A DNA stretch of 34,988 bases from Methylophaga sp. (GTDB lineage: Bacteria > Pseudomonadota > Gammaproteobacteria > Nitrosococcales > Methylophagaceae). Positions 1-8,009 of the stretch are shown here, piece by piece. The stretch's first letter is position 1. Each line of letters begins with the position of its first letter. A model generated the notes under the pieces. It ran no database searches, had not been told where the DNA came from, and was given only the letters and a program-made list of their open reading frames with translations. The stretch covers positions 1 to 34,988 of the forward strand of contig JAGXHJ010000043.1 in the NCBI GenBank assembly GCA_024636315.1, in the 5' to 3' direction. The translations under genes were made by a program, and so were the position numbers.

Positions 1-906
1 ACCTGTATCTAAATCACGACCAAATAAAGACATGGACCATTTGTTGTCACCAGGCCGTTGTGCAGGGTTCCATGTAGATGGGTTACCTGAACCGTAGTAG
101 AACATGTTCAAATCAGGATCGTAAGAGAACCAACCCCAAGTTGTACCACCACCGATTTTCCATTGGTCGCCTTTCCAAGATTTCAAAGATGAATCTTTGC
201 CAACTGGTTTAAGCATTTCCATTGTTTTAGCTGGATCGAAACCCATTTCAGCATCAGGACCTGTGCTGTACATTTGCCATTTCTCAGCACCATTCAAGTC
301 ATAAGCTTTAACGTAACCACGTACGCCGAACTCACCACCAGAAATACCGACTAATACTTTATCTTTAAATACGTGTGAAGCACCTGTAGACGTTGCGCCG
401 CGTTTAGCATCATCACGTTTGTGAGACCAAACAACTGCACCGCTAGTCATGTCTAGAGCTACTAAGGTAGTATCTGCTTGGTTCAAGAAGATTTTACCGT
501 CGCCGTATGCTAAACCACGGTTAACTGTGTCACAACACATGACAGGTACAGTTTCATCGTAGTTTTGTTTTGGTTCATATTTCCATTTGATCGCACCGTC
601 GTTGTTCAAATCTAATGCGAAAACAAGGTTAGGAAATGCGGTGTGAACATACATAGTACCATCGATAACTAAAGAGTTACCTTCATGGCCACGTAAAACA
701 CCTGTAGAGAACGTCCAAGCCATTTTCAAATCAGCAACGTTATCTTTGTTGATTTGAGCTAGTTTGCTATAACGTTGGTTATTATAGTTACCGGCAGCAG
801 ACACCCAGTTATTTTCATTTTGTTGCATTTGTAAGATTTCATCAGCTGCAGCTACACCAGTAGCGGCTAATGCCATCATTGCGATTGATAATGTTTTCAG
901 CTTCAT
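1..906 (-). CDS. xoxF: Lanthanide-type (XoxF) PQQ methanol dehydrogenase, N-terminal 302 residues
   Basis: Periplasmic quinoprotein that oxidises methanol (and often formaldehyde) with PQQ and a lanthanide, passing electrons to a c-type cytochrome. The gene runs off the left edge, so only the first 302 codons are present. A Sec signal peptide ([11 protein letters not shown]...GVAAAD) is followed by beta-propeller sequence with [12 protein letters not shown], the adjacent-cysteine motif MCCDTVNRG (Cys124-Cys125), the metal-ligand segment GGEFGVRG, and GGGTTWGW and [10 protein letters not shown] near the window edge. TTWGW and STWNP resemble XoxF rather than MxaF (TNWGW, APWNE). The extra Asp that defines lanthanide enzymes lies outside the window, so XoxF is inferred from these flanking motifs. 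The start has an AGAGGAA ribosome site upstream. Downstream partners such as xoxG or xoxJ, if present, would lie left of base 1. Confidence 0.93.
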   Translation of the reverse strand, partial: MKLKTLSIAMMALAATGVAAADEILQMQQNENNWVSAAGNYNNQRYSKLAQINKDNVADLKMAWTFSTGVLRGHEGNSLVIDGTMYVHTAFPNLVFALDLNNDGAIKWKYEPKQNYDETVPVMCCDTVNRGLAYGDGKIFLNQADTTLVALDMTSGAVVWSHKRDDAKRGATSTGASHVFKDKVLVGISGGEFGVRGYVKAYDLNGAEKWQMYSTGPDAEMGFDPAKTMEMLKPVGKDSSLKSWKGDQWKIGGGTTWGWFSYDPDLNMFYYGSGNPSTWNPAQRPGDNKWSMSLFGRDLDTG

Positions 907-982
907 TAAAAATTTCCTCTAATTGCTTTATAGTTATTTTTACGACACGATTGAACTCGTTCTGAGTTCCATGCGTGTTGAA

Positions 983-1011
983 ACATTAATCGTCTCGAAA
1001 CTGATAGTCAA
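983..1011 (-). promoter_or_regulatory. Candidate sigma70-type promoter of xoxF
   Basis: On the minus strand TTGACT (1006-1011) is followed after 17 bases by TAATGT (983-988). The -35 box is good and the -10 box weak, which fits a gene needing an activator. Transcription would begin near 976, leaving a leader of about 70 bases before the xoxF ATG. Confidence 0.4.
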
Positions 1012-1052
1012 GCATCTCTCCTAGTTTTTCTAAGACTTTTTCCATATTATTT

Positions 1053-1070
1053 TCGGGAAAAACTTCCCGA
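1053..1070. promoter_or_regulatory. Perfect 7-bp inverted repeat upstream of xoxF, candidate operator
   Basis: TCGGGAA, four bases, then TTCCCGA. It sits roughly 40 bp upstream of the candidate -35 box of xoxF, a position suited to an activator. No T-run follows it on either strand, so it is not a normal terminator. The rest of the 303-base gap between xoxF and gltX (907-1209) holds no gene; it also has a loose 8-bp inverted repeat, TTTAGTGG (1104-1111) with CCACTAAA (1159-1166). I see no clear terminator behind gltX. Confidence 0.4.
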
Positions 1071-1209
1071 CACGCTAAGTCAGTGAAACCAAAGGATTAT
1101 TACTTTAGTGGTAGATCTTTAATATTCTCATTAATTCTGACCCTTCCCACAGCCAACGCCACTAAAATGCGCTCATACCTCATACTCTAGTAGTAAAACC
1201 TAAATACTT

Positions 1210-2625
1210 TTATGATTGAGCTTCAACATTATCTTTAACCCATTTTAGCGCCAGAGTGATAGCGGCTAACGTGCGTTCGCGTCCCAGTAACTCTAATGTC
1301 AAATCAAGAGGCGGTGACATGGTATTTCCTGTAATCGCCACCCGAATAGGTTGTGCTACTTTACCCATACCGACATCTCGTTCAACTGAGCAGTCTTTTA
1401 TTTGGGCATGAATGGGGTCAGCTAACCATTCCGGTATTGCTGATAATCGATTTTGCATGTCTTCCAACAGCACGATACTATCTATTGTTAGATTTTTACG
1501 TGCCGCTTTATCATCAAACTTAGTTATTTCTCGATAGAAAAAGACACTATTTGTCGCCATTTCTACTAAGGTCTTCGCTCGTTCTTGCTGTAACACCACC
1601 ACCTTGGTCAACTCAGGGCCCTGCGTTGGATCAATACCAATGGCCCCCATGTGCCAACTTAAATAATGAGCAATGTGTTCCGGTGAACTCGTTTTGATAT
1701 ATTGCTGGTTGAGCCATAATAATTTATCCGTGTTGAAACTTGATGCCGACTTGTTCACGTTTTTGATATCAAAAAACTGCACCATTTCATCAATAGTGAA
1801 AATTTCTTGATCACCATGAGACCAACCTAAACGAACTAAGTAGTTCAATAAAGCTTCAGGCAAGAAACCTTCATCACGGAAATTCATCACACCTACGGCG
1901 CCATGACGTTTAGATAGGCGTGCACCATCATCACCCAAAATCATAGGAAGATGGGCAAAAACAGGTGGCTCAGCACCTAATGCTGTAAAAATATTAATTT
2001 GTCTTGGTGAGTTATTTAAATGATCGTCACCTCGAATAACATGAGTCATTCCCATATCTAAATCGTCAACCACAACCGTTAGATTATAAGTAGGTGTGCC
2101 ATCAGGTCGTGCAATGACTAAATCATCTAATTCGCTGTTTTGAAATTCTACATCGCCTTTAACTACATCCTTAACGATCACGCTACCTTCAAGTGGATTT
2201 TTAAATCGCACAACGGGCTGCACGCCATCTCGTGGCGTTGTTAGATGGCGACAACGGCCATCGTAACGTGGCTTTTCTTTATTGGCACGTTGCTGTTCTC
2301 GCATCGTGTCCAACTCATCTTTAGAGCAATAACAATAATATGCATCACCCTGAGATAATAGCTTTGCAATAACTTCTTTATAACGATCAAAACGATGCGT
2401 TTGATAAAAAGGACCTTCGTCATATTCAAGACCGAGCCAAGTCATACCTTCTAATATAGCGTTCACGGACTCTTCGGTTGACCGCTCTAAATCAGTATCT
2501 TCAATTCTTAAAATAAATTTTCCGCCATGTTTACGAGCATACAGCCATGAGAATAATGCTGTACGGGCACCGCCAACATGAAGGTAACCGGTAGGACTAG
2601 GGGCAAATCGCGTGCGAATGGTCAT
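1210..2625 (-). CDS. gltX: Glutamate--tRNA ligase
   Basis: Class I aminoacyl-tRNA synthetase that charges tRNA-Glu with glutamate in the cytoplasm. 471 residues, the usual bacterial length. The N-terminus [18 protein letters not shown] carries the HIGH-type signature (HVGG, residues 16-19), and the KMSKS-type loop appears as RLSKRHG. I start it at the ATG at 2625 because MTIRTRFAP is the typical beginning and a GAGAGA ribosome site lies just upstream; the open frame extends to a TTG at 2658, without support. It lies upstream of xoxF on the same strand, separated by 303 bases that hold a candidate separate promoter, and diverges from the metallo-hydrolase gene. Confidence 0.97.
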   Translation of the reverse strand: MTIRTRFAPSPTGYLHVGGARTALFSWLYARKHGGKFILRIEDTDLERSTEESVNAILEGMTWLGLEYDEGPFYQTHRFDRYKEVIAKLLSQGDAYYCYCSKDELDTMREQQRANKEKPRYDGRCRHLTTPRDGVQPVVRFKNPLEGSVIVKDVVKGDVEFQNSELDDLVIARPDGTPTYNLTVVVDDLDMGMTHVIRGDDHLNNSPRQINIFTALGAEPPVFAHLPMILGDDGARLSKRHGAVGVMNFRDEGFLPEALLNYLVRLGWSHGDQEIFTIDEMVQFFDIKNVNKSASSFNTDKLLWLNQQYIKTSSPEHIAHYLSWHMGAIGIDPTQGPELTKVVVLQQERAKTLVEMATNSVFFYREITKFDDKAARKNLTIDSIVLLEDMQNRLSAIPEWLADPIHAQIKDCSVERDVGMGKVAQPIRVAITGNTMSPPLDLTLELLGRERTLAAITLALKWVKDNVEAQS

Positions 2626-2709
2626 GTATTTATCTCTCAAACTGGAATATGATTTCAAATATCGGTTATTGTACCAGCATGTACTCTATATATATGGTTG
2701 TTGATTTCC

Positions 2710-3639
2710 ATGAAAAGACTTTCAAAGTTCGCAGGTTTATTGGTCTCTGTGTTTTTAACCTCTTGTTATGCTGACGAAAATTATTCAGTATCAGAAGTCA
2801 GCGCAGGCATTTTCTATCATCAAGGTATCCATGAAGATGCTACAGAAGCTAATATTGGTGCGATTGCCAATGTTGGCTTTATCATCGGCGAGCGATGTGT
2901 CGCGGTAATTGATAGTGGTGGTAGTTATCTTGAAGGCACATATTTACGGCGCGCAGTCAGAAAGCATACTGACTTGCCTATTTGTTATGTTATCAATAGT
3001 CACGTTCATCCCGATCACATGCTAGGCAACGCGGCTTTTAAAGCTGATGCCCCCCAAGTTATTGGTCATGAAAAACTGCCTGCGGCCATCGCAGCCCGAC
3101 AAGATTATTTTGCTAAGACTTTCAAAGAGATATTAGGAAAATCATACACCGGCACTGAATTCATCAGTCCCACACTTACTGTTTCAATAGATCAGCCAAT
3201 TACTATTGATCTCGGAAATCGCCTGTTAACACTTACCGCCTATTCAACATCTCATACCGACAATGATTTGACAGTATTAGATAACACCACTAAAACGCTG
3301 TGGACAGGTGACTTGTTATTTATGAGCCGCATTCCGGTACTCGATGGCAGTATTAATGGTTGGCTCACAACGATGCAAAAACTACAGTCTATGGATCTTA
3401 ATTTTGTCATTCCTGGTCATGGCAAAGCTAGCAGTAAAGAATGGCAACAAGGCTTGTTAGCACAAATAAAATACTTTACGGTATTACGAAATGAAACTCG
3501 CGAAATCATCAATAATATGGGCACCATTGAGCAAGCGACCAAAACAGTAGGGCTTGAAGTAGCCAATAATTGGGAACTTTTCGAGCAATATCATCGTCGT
3601 AACATCACAGCATCATTCGTTGAACTCGAATGGGAATAA
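2710..3639 (+). CDS. Exported MBL-fold metallo-hydrolase (SoxH-like, quinoprotein relay type)
   Basis: Metallo-beta-lactamase-fold protein of about 309 residues. The zinc motif HVHPDH is at residues 98-103, with further candidate ligands in SHTDND (His182), TGD (Asp201) and GHG (His237). The N-terminus MKRLSKFAGLLVSVFLTSCYADE is a signal peptide; LTSC fits a lipobox, so this may be a lipoprotein. I choose the ATG at 2710 over an in-frame TTG at 2698 because the signal peptide begins there, though no strong ribosome site is visible. It resembles the SoxH-related 'quinoprotein relay system zinc metallohydrolase' families that accompany PQQ dehydrogenases and SoxYZ-like carriers. The next gene is exactly such a carrier, 20 bases downstream, so the two are probably one operon. 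The substrate is unknown; a thioester or persulfide on the carrier is inferred from Sox chemistry. Confidence 0.85.
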   Translation: MKRLSKFAGLLVSVFLTSCYADENYSVSEVSAGIFYHQGIHEDATEANIGAIANVGFIIGERCVAVIDSGGSYLEGTYLRRAVRKHTDLPICYVINSHVHPDHMLGNAAFKADAPQVIGHEKLPAAIAARQDYFAKTFKEILGKSYTGTEFISPTLTVSIDQPITIDLGNRLLTLTAYSTSHTDNDLTVLDNTTKTLWTGDLLFMSRIPVLDGSINGWLTTMQKLQSMDLNFVIPGHGKASSKEWQQGLLAQIKYFTVLRNETREIINNMGTIEQATKTVGLEVANNWELFEQYHRRNITASFVELEWE

Positions 3640-3659
3640 TAAAACAATGGAGAGAAACC

Positions 3660-4457
3660 ATGTCTAGTCGTATATTTAATCTTTTTATCGTCAGTCTAGC
3701 CCTGATGTCATTCGGGCTACCGGCCTATGCCGCCACGCCACAAGAACCTTTATGGCCGACACTGAAAGTGGCTTACTTTGGTGATAAAGTGATTCAAGAA
3801 GATGCTAATGATCTATTGGTGATTGAAGCCCCTAAACGAGCCGAAGATGCAGCAATAGTTCCAATCACAGTTAAATCACTCGTTCCTCAATCTGCCGAAA
3901 AATACATCAAAAACATTCACATCGTGATTGATAATAATCCTGAACCTTATTCAGCTAACTTTCACTTATCGCCAGAATTAGGTTTAATCGATATTTCTAC
4001 CCGTATGCGTATCGATCAATACACTTTCGTGCGTGCTATCGCTGAAATGAACGATGGTTCATTACATATGGTATCCCGCTTTGTAAAAGCATCGGGTGGT
4101 TGTAGTGCCCCTGCCGGTAAAGATGCTGCCGCAGCCTTAGCCCGTTTAGGTAAGATGCAAATTCGGATGCGAACACCTGCCGTTGGTGAGCCAGTGCAAG
4201 CACAAGTGATTATTAGCCATCCTAACTACAGTGGTCTACAGTTTGACCAAGCTTCACGTCGATATATCGCCGCACATTACGTGAAAAACATTAATATCAC
4301 TTATAACGATAAACCATTAATATCAGCTGATACGGGCATTTCTATTAGCGAAGATCCAAGCATCCGATTTACTTTTACACCAGCAGAAAAAGGGTCATTA
4401 AAAGCGGAAGCGACTGACAGTAAAAACCAAGTTTTTAGTGAACATAAAGATATTTAG
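3660..4457 (+). CDS. Quinoprotein dehydrogenase-associated fused SoxY-SoxZ-like carrier
   Basis: Periplasmic protein of 265 residues with a cleavable signal peptide (MSSRIFNLFIVSL...PAYA|ATP). The N-terminal half matches the SoxY fold and carries a GGCSAPAGKD motif with Cys148, corresponding to the swinging-arm cysteine of SoxY (GGCGG); the C-terminal part (about 165-265) is SoxZ-like. In Sox systems SoxY and SoxZ are separate, and the SoxY cysteine is at the extreme C-terminus; here the cysteine is internal, as in the known fused family linked to PQQ dehydrogenases. A GGAGAG ribosome site is 6 bases before the ATG at 3660. It follows the SoxH-like hydrolase and ends at a strong terminator. 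The cargo bound by the cysteine is not known; no soxA, soxB, soxC or soxX is in the window. Confidence 0.88.
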   Translation: MSSRIFNLFIVSLALMSFGLPAYAATPQEPLWPTLKVAYFGDKVIQEDANDLLVIEAPKRAEDAAIVPITVKSLVPQSAEKYIKNIHIVIDNNPEPYSANFHLSPELGLIDISTRMRIDQYTFVRAIAEMNDGSLHMVSRFVKASGGCSAPAGKDAAAALARLGKMQIRMRTPAVGEPVQAQVIISHPNYSGLQFDQASRRYIAAHYVKNINITYNDKPLISADTGISISEDPSIRFTFTPAEKGSLKAEATDSKNQVFSEHKDI

Positions 4458-4478
4458 TAGACATTAAAATTTATCAAT

Positions 4479-4508
4479 AAAAAGGCCGTATTAGAATACG
4501 GCCTTTTT
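4479..4508. terminator. Strong bidirectional rho-independent terminator
   Basis: A 13-bp perfect stem (AAAAAGGCCGTAT, 4479-4491, paired with 4496-4508) closes on a TAGA tetraloop. The stem has A-runs on its left and T-runs on its right, so it works in both directions. It lies between the convergent SoxYZ-like gene and the small cysteine protein gene. Confidence 0.93.
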
Positions 4509-4534
4509 AATTCTACGTGAAAGTTTTTTTATTA

Positions 4535-4888
4535 TCACCTCATCCGGCAGCTTTTATAGGCTTCTGCATGGGCTTTTTTAAATTCACTGATACCATCGAC
4601 CACGTCGGCATCATCTCTGAACATCGCTCCTCGGTCACCTGGTAAGTTGCGGTATTGGAATCCAGTGTCAGCATCTTCAAATTCAGTTTGTGTAAACGAT
4701 TCTGCTAATTTATCAATAACACATGAACATTTATTTGTTGCTTCATAAATATTCATTTTTCCCTGATTAGACGCAATACAATCTTGCACATATTGAACAC
4801 GTGTGACAGTTGTAAAGTCATTGGCCGAATTAATCCCTGGCAACGCAAGCAATCCAGCCATTAACAGTGTTAAACCCGCTTTATTCAT
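4535..4888 (-). CDS. Small exported four-cysteine protein, function unknown
   Basis: A 117-residue protein with a Sec signal peptide (MNKAGLTLLMAGLLALPG..NSAND). The mature part holds Cys37, a CSC pair (Cys54, Cys56) and Cys114 near the C-terminus. It is otherwise acidic and soluble, without a haem CXXCH motif. Four cysteines in an exported protein suggest two disulfides or a redox or metal site. I start it at the ATG at 4888, with AGGAG seven bases upstream, rather than the preceding TTG. A possible -10 box TATAAG lies at 4942-4947. It is convergent with the quinoprotein-associated carrier and divergent from mtdA, so a periplasmic role in methylotrophy is possible, but that is inference. I do not recognise a named family. 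Confidence 0.8.
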   Translation of the reverse strand: MNKAGLTLLMAGLLALPGINSANDFTTVTRVQYVQDCIASNQGKMNIYEATNKCSCVIDKLAESFTQTEFEDADTGFQYRNLPGDRGAMFRDDADVVDGISEFKKAHAEAYKSCRMR

Positions 4889-5086
4889 CAAGTAACTCCT
4901 AAATTATTCTTCGTGAGATTTCATCTGACTCATGCGTCAACCTTATAGTTCCTTAAACACGTTGATACACAAATTTGCATCATACCCGAACTTTAGCTAT
5001 TCGTATTCATCTAGACAGACAACAACATCGAGAATTTTATTCTCAACGGCATGATAAGTTAAAGTAATTAAGGTAAACTTTGTAGT

Positions 5087-5115
5087 TTTACACCTTTACA
5101 TAACTTATATATAGA
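5087..5115 (+). promoter_or_regulatory. Candidate sigma70 promoter of the mtdA operon
   Basis: TTTACA (5087-5092), a 17-base spacer, then TATAGA (5110-5115), giving a start near 5122 and a leader of about 20 bases that includes the AGGAGA ribosome site of mtdA. It lies in the 253-base divergent gap 4889-5141, where I see no other gene. Confidence 0.55.
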
Positions 5116-5141
5116 CCCATACCACTGGGCAGGAGAGACCT

Positions 5142-6005
5142 ATGAAAAAATTGTTACTTCATCTTGATACCGACTCTGTTGTTAGTGCATTTGACCAAGC
5201 AGTTGCATATGATGCGGGAGTAGACAATATCATGGCATATGGCGGTGTAACTCGCGACAATGTAACACCCCATGTTCATGGCATGATCTTTACTCGCGGT
5301 GGAAAAAACTTAAAAAACAGTGCTATTTTTATTGGCGGCTCAAACGTAGCTGCTAGCGAACTCGTCGGTAAGGCAGTGAAGAAAGCCTTCTTTGGCCCTG
5401 TTCGAGTATCGGTAATGCTTGACCCAAATGGCTCCAATACAACGGCGGCAGCTATTGCTCGCAAAGTAATGACCAACTATGACATTACAGGTAAGAAAGT
5501 TGTTATCTTAGGCTCCGGTCCTGTAGGTCAACGTTCTGCACTTTATTTCTTAAAAGAAGGTGCCAGCAAAGTCGTTATTACTTCCCGTAGTTTAGCGCGA
5601 GCGAAGGTCATTACTGATCAAATGAAAGCGGCTTATGGCGTGGATGTTACGCCAGGTGAAAGTCGTAGTGATGAAGCGGTGAAAGGATTATTAAAAGATG
5701 CTCATGTTGTCATCGCTAGCGGTCCAGCAGGGGTATGTGTATTACCAAAATCCGCATGGTCAGCAAGCGATACATTAGAAGTCATTGCCGATGTCAACGC
5801 GGTGCCACCTCTTGGTGTTGAAGGCATGGAAGTTATGGACAACGGTACAGAGAAAGAAGGTATTAAATTCTATGGCGCCATTGCTATTGGAAACTTTAAA
5901 ATGAAAGTCCATCGTGGTTCTGTATCATCTTTATTTGAATCGAATGATCAATTCCTAGATGAAACAACTATCTACGATATTGCTTGTAAGATCGATAGCG
6001 AATAG
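5142..6005 (+). CDS. mtdA: NADP-dependent methylene-H4MPT/methylene-H4F dehydrogenase (MtdA type)
   Basis: Cytoplasmic enzyme interconverting methylene- and methenyl-tetrahydro(methano)pterin with NADP(H), linking C1 oxidation to assimilation. 287 residues, the family length. MtdA hallmarks are the N-terminus KKLLLHLDTDSVVSAFD, TRGGK, FFGPVRVS, LDPNGSNTTAAA, the nucleotide-binding loop GSGPVG, and C-terminal FKMKVHR with SLFES; these match Methylobacterium MtdA better than MtdB. AGGAGA lies upstream of the ATG, and a good promoter precedes it. It is first in a run with beta-RFAP synthase (1-base overlap), mtdB and an ATP-grasp gene. The choice of MtdA over MtdB rests on motif comparison from memory, and the in vivo cofactor cannot be read from sequence alone. 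Confidence 0.88.
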   Translation: MKKLLLHLDTDSVVSAFDQAVAYDAGVDNIMAYGGVTRDNVTPHVHGMIFTRGGKNLKNSAIFIGGSNVAASELVGKAVKKAFFGPVRVSVMLDPNGSNTTAAAIARKVMTNYDITGKKVVILGSGPVGQRSALYFLKEGASKVVITSRSLARAKVITDQMKAAYGVDVTPGESRSDEAVKGLLKDAHVVIASGPAGVCVLPKSAWSASDTLEVIADVNAVPPLGVEGMEVMDNGTEKEGIKFYGAIAIGNFKMKVHRGSVSSLFESNDQFLDETTIYDIACKIDSE

Positions 6006-7036
6006 TGACGTCCAAGCTAAATAACAACACTCATCCGAACATTACTGTGCGGGTGAGCGCTCCAGCTCGACTCCATTTAGGTTTTCTTGATCTTAATGGT
6101 GATTCTGGCAGAAAATTTGGCAGTATCGGGCTTACCATAAATAGTCACTATACGATTATTAAGGTGCAAAGAGCGAAGCACGTCAGTGTTACAGGTCAAT
6201 GTGCCAGCCCGCAAATCATTCAAAAAGCTGAAGCATTACTCACTAAGTTTTTTCAGACTTTAGGCAATAATATTGCGGCTACAGATCAGCATGTAGCGCT
6301 CACTATCGAACAACTGATTCCTGATCACGCTGGATTTGGTTCAGGCACACAATTAGCACTGACCATAGGCACGGCACTATGTCGTCTATATGACATCAAG
6401 GCAACAACGGCTGAGATAGCTCAACAATTAGGTCGTGGTAAACGTTCAGGTATTGGTATTGCGACTTTTGAATTCGGTGGTTTTATTATGGATGGCGGTA
6501 ATAAGCCCAACCATAGCACTCCCCCTCCTCTATTAGCACACCATCAATTACCTAATGAATGGCGAATGGTACTGATTATGGATCCTGAACATAAGGGTGT
6601 ACATGGCCAGCAAGAAAAAACGGCATTCACTACTCTCGCTAAATTTCCACTGGTCAATTCACAGGCTATTTGTCACTTATGCCTAATGCAATTATTACCA
6701 GCGATCGTGGAAAAAGAACTCGACCAGTTTGGTAATGCTATAACTAAGATTCAACGATTAATTGGTGACCACTTTGCGCCAGCTCAAGGCGGTCGTTATA
6801 CCAGTGATAACGTAGCACAAGTACTTGAACATGCACTTAATCTTGGCCACACTGGCATAGCACAAAGTTCATGGGGGCCAACTGGCGTTGTATTTGTTGG
6901 TAGTGAAATTACCGCGACATCGCTCATCAACGACTTAAAAACTTTCGCTCAATCAGCATTGCCTACTGGCAATCAACTTACTTTTAGCATTGCTCAGGCC
7001 GATAAGCAGGGTGCAATTATTGAAACGGCAAGCTAA
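6005..7036 (+). CDS. Beta-ribofuranosylaminobenzene 5'-phosphate (beta-RFAP) synthase
   Basis: First committed step of methanopterin synthesis: joins p-aminobenzoate (or 4-hydroxybenzoate) to PRPP with loss of CO2 and PPi. 343 residues of the GHMP-kinase-like fold: RVSAPARLHLGFLDLNG at the N-terminus, the glycine-rich loop DHAGFGSGTQLALTIG, then GRGKRSGIGIATFEFGGF, and near the end AQSSWGPTGVVFVG, all typical of bacterial and archaeal RFAP synthases. It starts with GTG at 6005, sharing one base with the TAG of mtdA (TAGTG), so translation is probably coupled; no separate strong ribosome site is visible. Its place between the two methylene-pterin dehydrogenase genes shows that this organism makes its own H4MPT-type cofactor. 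Confidence 0.92.
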   Translation: MTSKLNNNTHPNITVRVSAPARLHLGFLDLNGDSGRKFGSIGLTINSHYTIIKVQRAKHVSVTGQCASPQIIQKAEALLTKFFQTLGNNIAATDQHVALTIEQLIPDHAGFGSGTQLALTIGTALCRLYDIKATTAEIAQQLGRGKRSGIGIATFEFGGFIMDGGNKPNHSTPPPLLAHHQLPNEWRMVLIMDPEHKGVHGQQEKTAFTTLAKFPLVNSQAICHLCLMQLLPAIVEKELDQFGNAITKIQRLIGDHFAPAQGGRYTSDNVAQVLEHALNLGHTGIAQSSWGPTGVVFVGSEITATSLINDLKTFAQSALPTGNQLTFSIAQADKQGAIIETAS

Positions 7037-7045
7037 TAACGATTA

Positions 7046-7064
7046 TGATGTTGGTAAAACATCA
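7046..7064 (+). repeat. Small hairpin between beta-RFAP synthase and mtdB genes
   Basis: TGATGTT (7046-7052) and AACATCA (7058-7064) form a 7-bp perfect stem with a five-base loop. No T-run follows, so it is not a terminator; it could stabilise or pause the polycistronic transcript. Confidence 0.35.
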
Positions 7065-7090
7065 CTAAAACTACAATTTAAGGAATAAAC

Positions 7091-7996
7091 ATGTCAAAAC
7101 GTTCGATTGTTCATATGATTGACCCTATGGTTCATAACAGTCCATTTGATATTAATATGGCTGTAGATGCTGGCTACGAAGTCATCATTCCTTATAGTAA
7201 TGTCAAATTAGAAGAAGTGGCGGGTCTAACCCAAGATGCTATTTTCTCTCGTGGCCCCTCTGGCGTGAAAAAAACGGGCGTGTTTATTGGTGGCCGAGAT
7301 ATCGGTCTGGCAATGGACATGTTAGATGCGGCTAAAAAGGCTATGGTTCCTCCTTTTGAGGTTTCTGTCTTTGCTGATCCAAGTGGCGCATTCACAACTG
7401 CCGCAGCATTAGTTGCTTGTGTCGAACGTGACTTGAAGAAAAATTTTGATTTACCATTATCTGGCATGCGCGCCGTTGTCTTTGGTGGAACAGGTCCGGT
7501 TGGTTTAGCTACGGCGGTGATCGTGGCTCAACAAGGTGCGGATACAACTATTGTTGATCACTTTTCAATTGATACCGCGCTCGATTTTGCTAAAGAAGCT
7601 AAAACCCGTTACGGCGTTAGTTTACGAGCTACTGCAGCAGCATCTGATGCCGATAAAGCACGTTTATTATCAAATGCGGATCTGGTTTTTTGTACTGCGA
7701 AAGCAGGAATTCAAGTATTGAACTCTTCGGTGCTAGAAGATGCTAAGCAGCTCAAAGTAGCAGGCGATGTTAATGCTGTTTCACCATTGGGTATTGAAGG
7801 CCTCGGTATCATGGATTCAGGTGAACCGCTCATTCATGCCGTAAACTCTAAAGGTGCCGTCGGTATTGGTGCACTTGCGGTAGGTAATGTGAAATACAAA
7901 CTACAACATGCATTACTAAAAGAAACGCTAGCAGCTGAAAAACCTGTCTATCTTGATTTCCGTAATGCCTTTGATGGTGCTCGTCAGCTCGTTTAA
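7091..7996 (+). CDS. mtdB: NAD(P)-dependent methylene-H4MPT dehydrogenase (MtdB type)
   Basis: Oxidises methylene-H4MPT to methenyl-H4MPT during formaldehyde oxidation to formate and CO2. 301 residues. MtdB signatures are the N-terminus RSIVHMIDPMVHNSPFDINM, AGLTQDAIFSRGP, FADPSGAFTTAAA, the nucleotide loop GGTGPVG, DVNAVSPLGIEG, GVGIGALAVGNVKYK-like sequence near the end (AVGIGALAVGNVKYK), and YLDFRNAF. It begins at an ATG with AAGGA seven bases upstream, 54 bases after beta-RFAP synthase. It is a distant paralogue of the mtdA-type gene three positions earlier; the two share the LD/AD-P-x-G-x-x-T-T segment and the pterin-site layout but differ clearly in the termini. Confidence 0.92.
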   Translation: MSKRSIVHMIDPMVHNSPFDINMAVDAGYEVIIPYSNVKLEEVAGLTQDAIFSRGPSGVKKTGVFIGGRDIGLAMDMLDAAKKAMVPPFEVSVFADPSGAFTTAAALVACVERDLKKNFDLPLSGMRAVVFGGTGPVGLATAVIVAQQGADTTIVDHFSIDTALDFAKEAKTRYGVSLRATAAASDADKARLLSNADLVFCTAKAGIQVLNSSVLEDAKQLKVAGDVNAVSPLGIEGLGIMDSGEPLIHAVNSKGAVGIGALAVGNVKYKLQHALLKETLAAEKPVYLDFRNAFDGARQLV

Positions 7997-8009
7997 TTAA
8001 AACAACACG

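Noticed and set aside
1053-1070. The inverted repeat upstream of xoxF as a terminator for gltX
   Set aside because: No T-run follows it on either strand, and it lies 140 bases past the gltX stop next to a promoter, so a binding site is more likely.
2626-2658. Extended gltX start at TTG 2658
   Set aside because: The extra 11 residues precede the universally placed RFAPSPTG start region, and only the ATG at 2625 has a well-placed ribosome site.
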